Shown in pieces: positions 48,192 through 56,487 of a stretch of 64,000 nucleotides of DNA. Source of the stretch: Bdellovibrionales bacterium (GTDB lineage Bacteria; Bdellovibrionota; Bdellovibrionia; Bdellovibrionales; UBA1609); contig JAHBUX010000006.1 of NCBI GenBank assembly GCA_019637855.1, positions 1-64,000 on the forward strand. Direction: 5' to 3'. Both the position numbers and the translations under genes were made by a program. Position 1 is the stretch's first letter. Each line of letters starts with the position of its first letter. The notes below the pieces were generated by a model, which ran no database searches, was not told the origin of the DNA, and was given only the letters and a program-made list of their open reading frames with translations.

Positions 48192-49789
48192 TTGCTGGCG
48201 CAGACGCTTTTGAACTCTTCCGAGCCTAAAAAGGTTTGATCCAAGTCGCTGACTGAAAATCCGCGGCTGAGCTCATCCACCCAGAAGTTAAGTCCACCGG
48301 TGTCGGGTGCTCGCCAGAAGGAGGTTTCATACAGTCGCGTGACATAAGTCGTCTGCGCCGCGCGCCCACCGTTAATGGCTTGTACGCGCAAAACGTTCTC
48401 GGGACTGGTCATCACTGCTCTTGTCAAGCTAATGCAGGTTTCGCGACCCGCATTGTACTGCTCGATCCAAAATGCCAAGCCACCTTGATCGGGCTGTCGA
48501 TTCAAAGCCGAGAGATAAAGATGCGTGAGGAAGGCTGTGATCTGCACGTCTTTGGTTGGCGGCGGATTTTCAGCGAGATAGTCTTTCAAGTTCTGCAGAC
48601 TCCATGTGCTGGCGAGCAGATCCTGTGATTGTTGTAGTTCAGAGGCCGTCGGCAAACGTCTGGCCTGCTTCTGATACAATTCGTTGATGCGCGCTTTGGC
48701 CTCTTCACTGCGAGCCATCTGGCCGCGCAATTCCGAAATGGTCAGGTGACGATGTAGCGCAATCACGCTGTAGTGCAGGCCCCCGGAGTCGGCTTCGCGG
48801 CCCAGGACGGCAACGTATAGAGCGTTGATACGCTGTTCGAGATCTTCATCCAAGAGTCCCTGAGGCCCACTCTGTTTTTGGTTGAAAACGGTGAAGTAAC
48901 GTTTGCCGAAGTCGATACCGGCTTGCGCCGAAAAGTGAATGGATTGAATGACCTCGTTGCTAGTGTTCGCTTCATAGTTGGAAAGCAAGCCGTAGGAAGA
49001 GACATAGTAGGCTTGGGTATTTCTGCCGAGAACCGATCGGGTCGTCTCGCGCACGTCAAACTTGGATTGGTGATCCGCATACCACGAAGGAACAAAGTCG
49101 CCGGCCAAAAACGGAAACGGTGTTGCTCCCCCAGCAAAGTCAGTGCGGACAGAGTTGATCAAAGTCTGCAGCCGGGTTCCGTAAACCGCCGCATTCGGCA
49201 TGGCGGGGTTGTTTCTATCGATAAAGTCCACATCCGTCTCGCCTTGGTGCCAGAGAAAGGCGACCACGCGATTTTCGCGGTTGAGTGAAAGCGCATGCTT
49301 AACGCGCATCTTCATATCGGCATAAAGTTCACCTGAATTTTCCCATTCCAAAATGGACGTGGAGCCTTTGGCCGCGGGAACAATCAAAACCTTGCGGCCA
49401 GGTTTGCTCTTCACGTACTCGCGCGCGAAGGAGGTGGCAAAACCGGCGGAGGGCACACCTGGATAATAGTGCCAGTTTTGCAGGGCATCCGTTGCCGGCA
49501 GCACTTTGAGGTTGTCTTCATTGTAGCGGCCGAGTTGAAAGATCCGGCCGTCTTGGGAGTGGTCGTCCGTGAACGCGCCGGCGCCGGCGCCCTCTGCATT
49601 GGACTGACCAGCGATGACAATGATGTCGTAGACCTCGCTGGCAGCTACTGATTGGCTGCTATAGTGGATGGTGTTTGGTGTTCCTACCAGAGCTCCCACT
49701 GTGCCGGACTGAGACGAGAATTTTGAGCAATTCTGAAAGGCGAAGAGTAAGCAGGTTGCCGTCGCAATTTGAAACAATGTGTGTCGCAT
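48176..49789 (-). CDS. SASA/CE6-like carbohydrate esterase lipoprotein with DUF4214 repeats
   Basis: A 537-residue protein from the ATG at 49789 (GGGGG run upstream). The signal ends LLFAFQNC, so it is anchored through Cys21. Residues 50-290 form an SGNH-type sialate O-acetylesterase/acetylxylan esterase domain: DIIVIAGQSNAEG with nucleophile Ser63, VAFLWHQGETD, and SIHFSAQAGIDFGKRY with the catalytic His. The C-terminal half holds two to three DUF4214 units (INALYVAVLGREADSGGLHY, LTHLYLSALNRQPDQGGLAFWIEQYNAG, VTRLYETSFWRAPDTGGLNFWVDEL), modules often found in secreted surface proteins. It probably removes acetyl groups from plant or microbial polysaccharides and joins the glucan-degrading enzymes of the window. 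Confidence 0.87.
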   Translation of the reverse strand: MRHTLFQIATATCLLFAFQNCSKFSSQSGTVGALVGTPNTIHYSSQSVAASEVYDIIVIAGQSNAEGAGAGAFTDDHSQDGRIFQLGRYNEDNLKVLPATDALQNWHYYPGVPSAGFATSFAREYVKSKPGRKVLIVPAAKGSTSILEWENSGELYADMKMRVKHALSLNRENRVVAFLWHQGETDVDFIDRNNPAMPNAAVYGTRLQTLINSVRTDFAGGATPFPFLAGDFVPSWYADHQSKFDVRETTRSVLGRNTQAYYVSSYGLLSNYEANTSNEVIQSIHFSAQAGIDFGKRYFTVFNQKQSGPQGLLDEDLEQRINALYVAVLGREADSGGLHYSVIALHRHLTISELRGQMARSEEAKARINELYQKQARRLPTASELQQSQDLLASTWSLQNLKDYLAENPPPTKDVQITAFLTHLYLSALNRQPDQGGLAFWIEQYNAGRETCISLTRAVMTSPENVLRVQAINGGRAAQTTYVTRLYETSFWRAPDTGGLNFWVDELSRGFSVSDLDQTFLGSEEFKSVCASKGIRN

Positions 49790-49899
49790 AGATGATCCCC
49801 CCGCGGTTACAGAACTGCAAAGCAAAGACCCCGAGGGGAAGGCTTTAAGCCAGTCTGGACAGTTTGCCCCGTAAACCAAATAGACAGCCTGCTACGTCG

Positions 49900-50142
49900 T
49901 TAGATATCGTTCAAAATCCTAGCCAGGGTGGTGGAGAGTTCTGGATGTCCCAAAGTGGACTCCCATTGCCCCCGGGGGGCGAAGATAATTGATATGTTTT
50001 CAACCTCTTCCCGGCTAAGGCGGCGCAGTTTTGCGACTTTGCTTAACATTTCAAGAAACTGAGCCACTTCGCCCAGATTCTTCTGACGAAAGTGTTCGCT
50101 GGCTTGAATTAACAAGGGATGAAGGGCGGCGTCTGTTCTCAT
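49900..50142 (-). CDS. Small hypothetical protein
   Basis: An 80-residue open frame (MRTDAALHPLLIQASEHFRQKNLGEV as the opening pattern, shown only in part here) with regular amphipathic helices, FLEMLSKVAKLRRL and LSREEVENISIIFAP. Codon use resembles coding sequence, and a weak AAAGA precedes the ATG. No signal peptide and no recognised family. It could be a small cytoplasmic regulator, but a chance open frame cannot be excluded. Confidence 0.45.
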   Translation of the reverse strand: MRTDAALHPLLIQASEHFRQKNLGEVAQFLEMLSKVAKLRRLSREEVENISIIFAPRGQWESTLGHPELSTTLARILNDI

Positions 50143-50285
50143 TCTTTAATGGTAAACCGCAAAATGGCGAATTGGCAAGAAAGGGGGGAGTGAAGCCGCG
50201 TGTGCGCCTGTCCTCAAGCCTGTAAAGAATGGATATTTAGTGAGTACTGCTCGCTTCTTGTAAAGGCTATGCTACGGTTCGCTTT

Positions 50286-51533
50286 ATGCGTTTGTCGGTT
50301 CTTTTTTGTTTTTTAGCTCTTTGCACTCTTGCCCAAGCCCAGCCCAAGAAGCCGTGTGAGCAAGAGCTTTTGTTGGAGTCCATTCAAGTTTCCCCTGATG
50401 TGTCGCGCGTACCCCTTTCCGCTGTTCGGTCAAATCCCTATTCCTTGCTGTTGCCGCCACCGGCCCCTGCGGCCCAGGTGGTCGAGCGCCACCATGTCGA
50501 CTATCTGATCATCGCGGACATGGACGTGCTCTTAGAAGGAGGGGCGCAGACTTTTGCCGAGCGAAGGTTGGGGCTGAAAGATTCGGTGGTTCGGCGAAAC
50601 TGGATCAAGCAAGTCGATGCGGCCTTAAAGTATCGACGCCCCAATCAGAGTAGCTACATCGGTCTGGCTAAACTGTGGTTGGAAGGGGAGAGGTTGAACG
50701 ATATCGCGACACGAACGTTCATTGGTTTTTTTGATACACGACTTGAGCGGCAAGATTTGAAATTGCCAGGATGGGCCAAGCTGCGCCGGCTTGCCGTGAT
50801 CTCCGTTCGTCCGCGTAGTACAGAGGTATCTTATCCGTCGGTTTCGCCGTTTAGGCCACCGCCTCAGCAAAAGGTTAAAACCGCGGCTGTTGAAGTCAAG
50901 GTGAGCAGCCATCCGGACCTGCTCTATCAATACATGACAAAGAAACGTCAGCTGGTCGTAGTTTCACAGGAAGCGGCGAGCAGTGAGGAGATCGGTCCTC
51001 TTAGTGGCAAAACCATGAAGAGATTTGTCACGGACGCGATCGAGGCGGATGAAATTCCACCCGACAATAAACCTATACGTCTAGTTCGTTGTTCATTCGG
51101 GCGCGGGCACGGGAGTACGCGCTACTTCGAGTTTTTCATTCGTCACTTCGTCGATGAAAAAGGAGTGCATCAGTTCGTCATTGAGGGCGTGTCTGAACTC
51201 TCCCGCCCAGAGGTGCATAAAGAGCAGGCACGCTTTGTGATGGAGGACATGTCGCGCGGCGAGATCTTGTACGGCATTTGGGTACCCGCACGTCTTTTCG
51301 CCACCGACTTCAACGTTTTTATAGGTGTGGTTAAGAACGCACTTATGTATCTGGAATGGAATGAAGAGGCACAAAAAGAATTGAGAAGTATGGCCGTAGG
51401 CGAGACGCGGTTTTTGGCGCCAGCTCTTTTTGCGGAGAACGGGGTGGATTCCTCTGATCTGTTTGAGCGCAGAAGCCCGGTGTTCCAATTCCTGAGGACC
51501 GAGTCGGGATGGACGCTCATTTCGTTTTTCTGA
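50286..51533 (+). CDS. Secreted protein of unknown function
   Basis: A 415-residue protein with a signal peptide (MRLSVLFCFLALCTLAQAQ). The mature part has a Pro-rich stretch (LLLPPPAPAAQ) and then no feature I recognise. Segments such as HHVDYLIIADMDVLLEGG, IRLVRCSFGRGHGSTRYFEFFIRHFVDEKG and FNVFIGVVKNALMYLEWNEEAQKELRSMAVGE suggest an alpha/beta domain. No ribosome binding site is clear. The DUF-like small secreted gene after it is on the same strand. Length and codon pattern make it a real gene. Confidence 0.75.
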   Translation: MRLSVLFCFLALCTLAQAQPKKPCEQELLLESIQVSPDVSRVPLSAVRSNPYSLLLPPPAPAAQVVERHHVDYLIIADMDVLLEGGAQTFAERRLGLKDSVVRRNWIKQVDAALKYRRPNQSSYIGLAKLWLEGERLNDIATRTFIGFFDTRLERQDLKLPGWAKLRRLAVISVRPRSTEVSYPSVSPFRPPPQQKVKTAAVEVKVSSHPDLLYQYMTKKRQLVVVSQEAASSEEIGPLSGKTMKRFVTDAIEADEIPPDNKPIRLVRCSFGRGHGSTRYFEFFIRHFVDEKGVHQFVIEGVSELSRPEVHKEQARFVMEDMSRGEILYGIWVPARLFATDFNVFIGVVKNALMYLEWNEEAQKELRSMAVGETRFLAPALFAENGVDSSDLFERRSPVFQFLRTESGWTLISFF

Positions 51534-51591
51534 AGAGACGTTGTTGGTAGGGGTTAGACTTCGTGCCAGCGGCGGGGTAGTAAAGCCTTCC

Positions 51592-51978
51592 ATGAAAACT
51601 TATATCATCACTCTAGTTCTAACAGTTCTAACGTTGATCACTACCAGTGCCCCTGCATTCGCCGTGACTGAAGGTTTGCGCTGCACGGCCGGCGAGGTCG
51701 GTGAAGACAACTTCTTGGAAATTTCTATTGGCAGAAATCAGGTCACGTTTAATCTGTATGAATCGTCGTTCGCAGTGCCGCGCTCACGGGTTCAGTATCG
51801 TGGGGATACCTTCGCCATTTTAAGTGAAGAGGTGGTGGTGAACGTTGAGGGCGGGCGAACCAAGTCAAAGATCGATGCCTTGGCCGTGTATCAACCGGGC
51901 AGTGGGATCCTCATATTGACGTTGTTAGTTGATAACTACTCGAGCCTTCCCGCAGTGCAAATGCAGTGTAGCAGTTAG
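51592..51978 (+). CDS. Small secreted protein of unknown function
   Basis: A 128-residue protein from the ATG at 51592; the frame is open from 51541. The signal peptide is KTYIITLVLTVLTLITTSAPAFA. The mature part of about 105 residues starts TEGLRCTAGEVGEDNFLEISIGRNQVTFNLY and ends VQMQCSS, so its two cysteines could close the domain with a disulfide. It looks like a short beta sandwich. No family recognised. A strong hairpin lies 17 nt after the stop. Confidence 0.65.
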   Translation: MKTYIITLVLTVLTLITTSAPAFAVTEGLRCTAGEVGEDNFLEISIGRNQVTFNLYESSFAVPRSRVQYRGDTFAILSEEVVVNVEGGRTKSKIDALAVYQPGSGILILTLLVDNYSSLPAVQMQCSS

Positions 51979-51994
51979 GGCTTTCAATGCAAAA

Positions 51995-52021
51995 AGGCCA
52001 CAGTCTTCTGAACTGTGGCCT
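51995..52021. terminator. Bidirectional Rho-independent terminator
   Basis: AGGCCACAGT (51995-52004) and ACTGTGGCCT (52012-52021) form a perfect 10-bp stem with a 7-nt loop, between convergent genes. On the minus strand it is followed by TTTT, a classic terminator for the GH16 gene; on the plus strand CTACATTTT follows. Confidence 0.88.
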
Positions 52022-52048
52022 CTACATTTTAACGAGATAGAGCTAGTT

Positions 52049-54802
52049 TTAAGGCGTGAACACCACATCTACGAAGTAGTTGCTGTTCTGGTAGGTCTGA
52101 GTCGGGCGTGTACCACCTGCGGAACCATAGCGGTAGACGCCATTGCCGCCGTTGCTACTGCCGGCCAGGAACGACAGCGTGCTGTTGCTGATCGCATTTA
52201 CCATGGCGTTGAGCTCGTAAGCGTAACGGCCGTTCGACGCGAAGTAGGACGCGGTGTACGTCGTATTGGCCGCAATCGCGATCGGCGTCGCAAAGTTCAC
52301 CTGCACGTATCCCGGTAGCACCACCGCGCTGGCCGCAATGGAAGCGGTACCCATGCGTGTGCCGCTTGAGTTGTACAAGTAAACGCTGAACCCACTGCTC
52401 GAAGCCGCGCTTCGATAAAAACGGATGCCTTTGATCTTACCTGCCACCGTACTGCGGAATTTGACTCCGAGTTCAACGGCGTTCGGATCTGTATCGGCCG
52501 GATTGGCGGGAATACGAGATCCCAGAACCGTCAATTCACTCGGTGCGGGAGCGGGTGTTTGCGTGACCGCTGAGACCGCACTCGATTTTGCCGACTCGTT
52601 CCCAGCCGCATCGATAGCCGAGATCTGATAGCTGTACGAAGTGCTTGCGGCAAGACCTGTGTCATTCGAGCTCAGGCTTGTCACCAGTTTCAACAGGCTG
52701 CCATCACGATAGATCCGATAGCCTGTCACGCCGACGTTGTCGCTGGCCGCAGACCAGGAGAGGTTGATCTGCGAGGTAGATGCGGCGGAGGCCACAAGAC
52801 CTGCGGGCACGGACGGTGCCTGCGTGTCAGGTGCTGGCGGTGCCAAAGTGCTGACCGAGATGGCGCTCGAGCTCTGAGACTCATTCCCGGCAGCGTCGAT
52901 GGCCGAGACTTGGTAACTGTAGCTCACGCCGGCGGCAAGGCCGCTGTCACTGCTGCTGGTCGTGGTGACTTGCTTCAACAGGCTGCCGTTGCGATAGATC
53001 TTGTATCCGGTCACGCCGACATTGTCTGAGGACGCGGACCAGGACAGATTGATCTGCGCCGTCGAAACCGCCGTACCCGCGAGATTTGCAGGCACCGAAG
53101 GTGCTTGCGTGTCAGGCGCAGGTGGCGCCGGCGTGGTTGCAGAGACAGCGCTAGAGTTCAGCGACTCATTGCCGGCGGCATCGATGGCCGAGATTTGATA
53201 ACTATAGGTCATACCCGCCGCAAGGCCGGTGTCGCTGGTGCTGGTGCCGGTAACTTGCTTGAGCAAATTACCATTGCGATAGATCTTATACCCAGTCACG
53301 CCGACGTTGTCTGAGGACGCGGACCAAGACAGGTTGATCTGTGAACCGGAGATCGCTGTTGCGGCAAGTCCAGCTGGTACAGATGGTGACTGCGTGTCAG
53401 GAGCGGGCGCTGTGGCTGACGAAAAGCGCACGTCGACGTAATAGTTGCTGCCTTGATAGCTTTGATTAGGAAATCCTCCGCCGTACAAATAGACGCCGTT
53501 ACCGCCACTCGCCTGATTGCCGAGGGCAGTTAGAGGGCCATTGCTGACCGCATTGGCGAAGCCGTTGGTCTGATAAGGATACTGACCGTTGCTTGAATAG
53601 TAGGAGGCGACGTAAGTCGTCCCGGCAGAGATTTGCACTGGCTGCGCAAAAGTGGCCTCCAGCCATCCGGGCATCGCCTTTCCGGCGGGAACAGTGGCTG
53701 TGCCCATCAGTGTTCCGTTAGCAGAATAGAGTCGTGCCACGAATCCATTCGGATTGTCCACAGCGCGATAAAAACGAATTCCAGTGATGGTTCCAGCTTG
53801 TGAGCTTTGGAACTTCATGCCGAGTTCAACTGCATTGCGATCGCTCAGCTCAGCGGCCACGGCAGGAACCGCATTGTTGAAAATCGTCTGACCTTGCACG
53901 GCGGGCGGCGGTTCTTGCGGCTCTTCCGGCTCAGGTTGAGGATTCGGATTTTGCGGATTCGGCGTGGGAATTGGATCGCTGGGTCGCGGAATGCTTGTGT
54001 ATCCGCCCGACGAAACTTTTTTGTAAGCGCGAATATAATCGATATCCATGTAGTTCGGGAAGACCGTTGAGGCATCCGGCGCTCCCACCCAGCTCCCACC
54101 TACGGCCAAATTGGCCACCATATACATGGGTTCGCGCGGTACAAAGCTGGCGGCTGAGCTCGGCGTGCGGAACACTTCAATGCCGTCGAGGTACCAAATG
54201 ATCAGGCCCTGCTGCCAGTCCACCCCATAGGTATGATAGCCGGCGGTGAGATCGGCGACCACTTTGTAACTGCCGCTGATGTCATGCGCTCCGTTACGTA
54301 AGAAGTGTAGGGTGGTGTAAAGACCCGTCGGATCGCGGCCTTGATGTTCAAGGATATCGATCTCGGGCGGCCAGGCGCCGGTTGCGGGCAAGAGCCAGAA
54401 GGCCGGCCAGAAGCCGTTGCCTTTCGGCAGCTTGGCGCGCATTTCAAAGTACCCGTAGGTCTGTGAAAACACCTTCGACGAGTTGATTAAACCCGACGTG
54501 TAGTTGTAGGTGCGGCCATCGGATAAGGTCATCGTGCGTTTGCGCGCGATCAGGCGAAGATCGGTGCCGGTCGATGCAAACGAATCGGCGGTGTAGCCTT
54601 CCAGCTCATCATTATTGGTGAGCATGCCGTCTATATAATGTGTTTGCCAGGTATTCGTATCGAGTGACGAGCCATTGAACTCGTCGCTAAAGGTCAGCTC
54701 CCAATTCGCGTGAGCTGAGTTGGTGGATAGCAGACATAGGGTCAAGAACAGTGATGAAACAATGCTGCGTAGACTCGCAGAACAGTGTTGATACCGTGAC
54801 AT
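52049..54802 (-). CDS. Secreted multidomain GH16 glucanase with three FN3 and two DUF4082 modules
   Basis: A 917-residue secreted enzyme. A signal peptide (residues 12-32) precedes a GH16 domain (about 33-270) with the intact catalytic motif PPEIDILEHQG: Glu147 nucleophile, Asp149 and Glu152 acid/base. NNDELEGYTADS, EMRAKLPKGNGFWPAFWLLP and NLAVGGSWVG are typical of laminarinase/beta-1,3-glucanase members. A Pro/Asn/Glu linker leads to a first DUF4082 module (NAVELGMKFQSSQAGTITGIRFYR), three fibronectin type III repeats of 95 residues, and a second DUF4082 at the end (NAVELGVKFRSTVAGKIKGIRFYR), probably sugar-binding. The ATG has GGGAG 8 nt upstream. No anchor is present, so it is released or bound through its modules. 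It probably starts beta-glucan breakdown. Confidence 0.93.
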   Translation of the reverse strand: MSRYQHCSASLRSIVSSLFLTLCLLSTNSAHANWELTFSDEFNGSSLDTNTWQTHYIDGMLTNNDELEGYTADSFASTGTDLRLIARKRTMTLSDGRTYNYTSGLINSSKVFSQTYGYFEMRAKLPKGNGFWPAFWLLPATGAWPPEIDILEHQGRDPTGLYTTLHFLRNGAHDISGSYKVVADLTAGYHTYGVDWQQGLIIWYLDGIEVFRTPSSAASFVPREPMYMVANLAVGGSWVGAPDASTVFPNYMDIDYIRAYKKVSSGGYTSIPRPSDPIPTPNPQNPNPQPEPEEPQEPPPAVQGQTIFNNAVPAVAAELSDRNAVELGMKFQSSQAGTITGIRFYRAVDNPNGFVARLYSANGTLMGTATVPAGKAMPGWLEATFAQPVQISAGTTYVASYYSSNGQYPYQTNGFANAVSNGPLTALGNQASGGNGVYLYGGGFPNQSYQGSNYYVDVRFSSATAPAPDTQSPSVPAGLAATAISGSQINLSWSASSDNVGVTGYKIYRNGNLLKQVTGTSTSDTGLAAGMTYSYQISAIDAAGNESLNSSAVSATTPAPPAPDTQAPSVPANLAGTAVSTAQINLSWSASSDNVGVTGYKIYRNGSLLKQVTTTSSSDSGLAAGVSYSYQVSAIDAAGNESQSSSAISVSTLAPPAPDTQAPSVPAGLVASAASTSQINLSWSAASDNVGVTGYRIYRDGSLLKLVTSLSSNDTGLAASTSYSYQISAIDAAGNESAKSSAVSAVTQTPAPAPSELTVLGSRIPANPADTDPNAVELGVKFRSTVAGKIKGIRFYRSAASSSGFSVYLYNSSGTRMGTASIAASAVVLPGYVQVNFATPIAIAANTTYTASYFASNGRYAYELNAMVNAISNSTLSFLAGSSNGGNGVYRYGSAGGTRPTQTYQNSNYFVDVVFTP
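52532..53386 (-). repeat. Three tandem 285-bp repeats encoding FN3 domains
   Basis: Three units of 95 codons lie head to tail inside the GH16 gene. The cores (LSWSASSDNVGVTGYKIYRNG or near it, and YSYQISAIDAAGNES) are nearly the same in all three, and the matching DNA words recur at exactly 285-bp steps (for example near 52756, 53041 and 53326). Recent duplication or gene conversion is likely. Confidence 0.85.
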
Positions 54803-55056
54803 GAATTTATCTCCCCAGTTCCCTCCCTCTTCCCTTCAAGAGAATAACAGAGCACGGTGGTCCTCTCCATGGTTTCACTCTTTCAGCCGTCGGCATTGCC
54901 GAAAATTCGAATTAGCTCACTGTTCAGGTGGGTTTACAAAATATCGAAAATGAGACGTCGTAAAGTTAGGCAGTGATCGTTTGTGCGTTTCTGAAACAGA
55001 TTCGCCACTGATGTTTGGTTTTCACAAACTTACAAGCGCATAGTAATGTCGTTCAT

Positions 55057-55434
55057 ATGATCGATAAAGATCGCCCCTCAAGTTGGGTGCCATTCCGAGC
55101 GAGTCTGTGCCGCGGCTGCAACGCTGACTGTTGCGCCATGCTTTTGGAAGTGACTATCGGGGACCTGGTGCGTTTGGGAGTTTGTTCGCAGGATGAAGCG
55201 CAAGGATCGCACAAAAAGCTGTTCAAACGCCTGCGCCGCGAAAAGATCGCGATGAGTTATCGCGAGGGGACGGGGTTGTTTATGCTGCAGTCCAAAAGCA
55301 ATGGCGACTGCCAGTTTCTCAATTCGACAACGCGACTCTGCACCGTCTACGAAAAACGCCCTGACGTATGCCGCAAATTCCCATCGATCGGCCCACGCCC
55401 AACCTACTGCCCCGCCAGTCGCCAGCGCGCTTGA
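55057..55434 (+). CDS. YkgJ-type cysteine-cluster protein
   Basis: A 125-residue protein from the ATG at 55057 (the frame is open from 55015). The cysteines follow the zinc/iron-chelating YkgJ/UPF0153 pattern: SLCRGCNADCCAML near the start, GDCQFLNSTTRLCTVYEKRPDVCRKFP, and a last one in PTYCPA. Members bind a metal or an Fe-S cluster; in related proteins the cluster serves maturation or oxidative roles that are poorly known. It stands 43 nt before a GST-like gene on the same strand. Confidence 0.85.
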   Translation: MIDKDRPSSWVPFRASLCRGCNADCCAMLLEVTIGDLVRLGVCSQDEAQGSHKKLFKRLRREKIAMSYREGTGLFMLQSKSNGDCQFLNSTTRLCTVYEKRPDVCRKFPSIGPRPTYCPASRQRA

Positions 55435-55477
55435 AACGCGCTTGCCGAACGCCGCGCGGCGGGCGCATATTTAGCCC

Positions 55478-56068
55478 ATGTCTTACACCCTGATTGGCTC
55501 GCTTCGCTCTCCGTTTGTTCGTACCTGTCGCCTGTTGATGTTGCAGCATGGGCTTGATTTTCATTTCCGTGTACTTAACTTCGTCGATGATGAGAAAGAC
55601 GCGGCGGCGTTGGCCAAAGAGACGCCCATTAACAAAGTGCCGGTTCTTGTCGATGGCGAGCAAAAGGTTTTCGATTCGCGCGTGATCGTGAGTTACCTGG
55701 CGAAGAAGCACGCTTGGCCTGAGCTTTCGATCGACGACGAAAATCGCATTTCGGTGATCTACAGCTGCATGGACGCGTCGGTGATCCTATTTTTGATGAG
55801 ACACGATAAATACGATATGCAACGGTCGGGATTTTTCCTTAGTCGTCAGCGGGCGCGGATTGTGAGCAACATCGAATATCTCTCGCCCTGGATTGAAGCT
55901 CTAGATCCTAGGAACCCCAAACATTGGAACTATCCCACGATGAGTTTGTTCAGCTACATATTCTGGGCCGAAAAGCGTGAGCTTTTGGTGGTGGGCGAAT
56001 ATCCGGTGCTCGAAAGATTTATGAACCGTTTTGCACAGGCGCCTGGAGTCAGGGAGACGACCTTTTGA
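55478..56068 (+). CDS. Glutathione S-transferase-like protein
   Basis: A 196-residue protein with a GST N-terminal domain: YTLIGSLRSPFVRTCRLLMLQHGLDFHFRVLNF, then INKVPVLVDGEQKVFDSRVIVSYLAKKH, with SPFVR at the active-site position (Ser). The C-terminal domain is helical but atypical: it lacks the usual VADF motif and reads ASVILFLMRHDKYDM and WNYPTMSLFSYIFWAEKRELL instead. It may have lost or changed catalysis. Its stop overlaps the start of the ATL gene as TTGA, so the two are translationally coupled. Confidence 0.83.
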   Translation: MSYTLIGSLRSPFVRTCRLLMLQHGLDFHFRVLNFVDDEKDAAALAKETPINKVPVLVDGEQKVFDSRVIVSYLAKKHAWPELSIDDENRISVIYSCMDASVILFLMRHDKYDMQRSGFFLSRQRARIVSNIEYLSPWIEALDPRNPKHWNYPTMSLFSYIFWAEKRELLVVGEYPVLERFMNRFAQAPGVRETTF

Positions 56069-56427
56069 AAACCGCACCGACCGAGTTTACCACACGCGTG
56101 ATTGCGACTATCGCCAAAATTCCCAGAGGAAAGGTGGCGACCTACAAACAGATCGCGGCCTTGAGTGGAAAGCCGCATGGCAGTCGGGGAGTGGCCTGGA
56201 TTCTGAACTCCTCATCTCAAAAACACAAACTGCCCTGGTATCGGGTACTGAGTTCGCGGGGAAGAATCTCATTTCCGCTTAAGTCCAAACACTATGTTCT
56301 GCAGATGGCGAAGCTTAAACGCGAAGGCGTTCGTTTCAAAGACAATGGCGATATCGATATGGCCAAATACCAATGGAAAAAGAAGGTGGCCAAACCCGCA
56401 CGCCTGCAGCCGCGAATGTTTTCCTAA
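56065..56427 (+). CDS. Alkyltransferase-like (ATL) DNA-damage protein, MGMT fold without the active Cys
   Basis: A 120-residue protein of the O6-alkylguanine-DNA alkyltransferase family: FTTRVIATIAKIPRGKVATYKQIAALSGKPHGSRGVAWIL is the DNA-binding helix-turn-helix part with the arginine finger. Where true MGMT has PCHR, this one has LPWYRVLSSRGRIS, so the methyl-accepting cysteine is Trp, the mark of ATL proteins. These bind O6-alkylguanine and direct it to nucleotide excision repair. It starts at a TTG overlapping the GST-like stop, without its own strong ribosome binding site. A basic C-terminal tail (WKKKVAKPARLQPRMFS) extends it. Confidence 0.88.
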   Translation: MKTAPTEFTTRVIATIAKIPRGKVATYKQIAALSGKPHGSRGVAWILNSSSQKHKLPWYRVLSSRGRISFPLKSKHYVLQMAKLKREGVRFKDNGDIDMAKYQWKKKVAKPARLQPRMFS

Positions 56428-56487
56428 CCTTTCGGCGCGCAGCACACGCTTGCCTGTGCCCCAATCCTCTGTCAAAGTGAGCCATCT

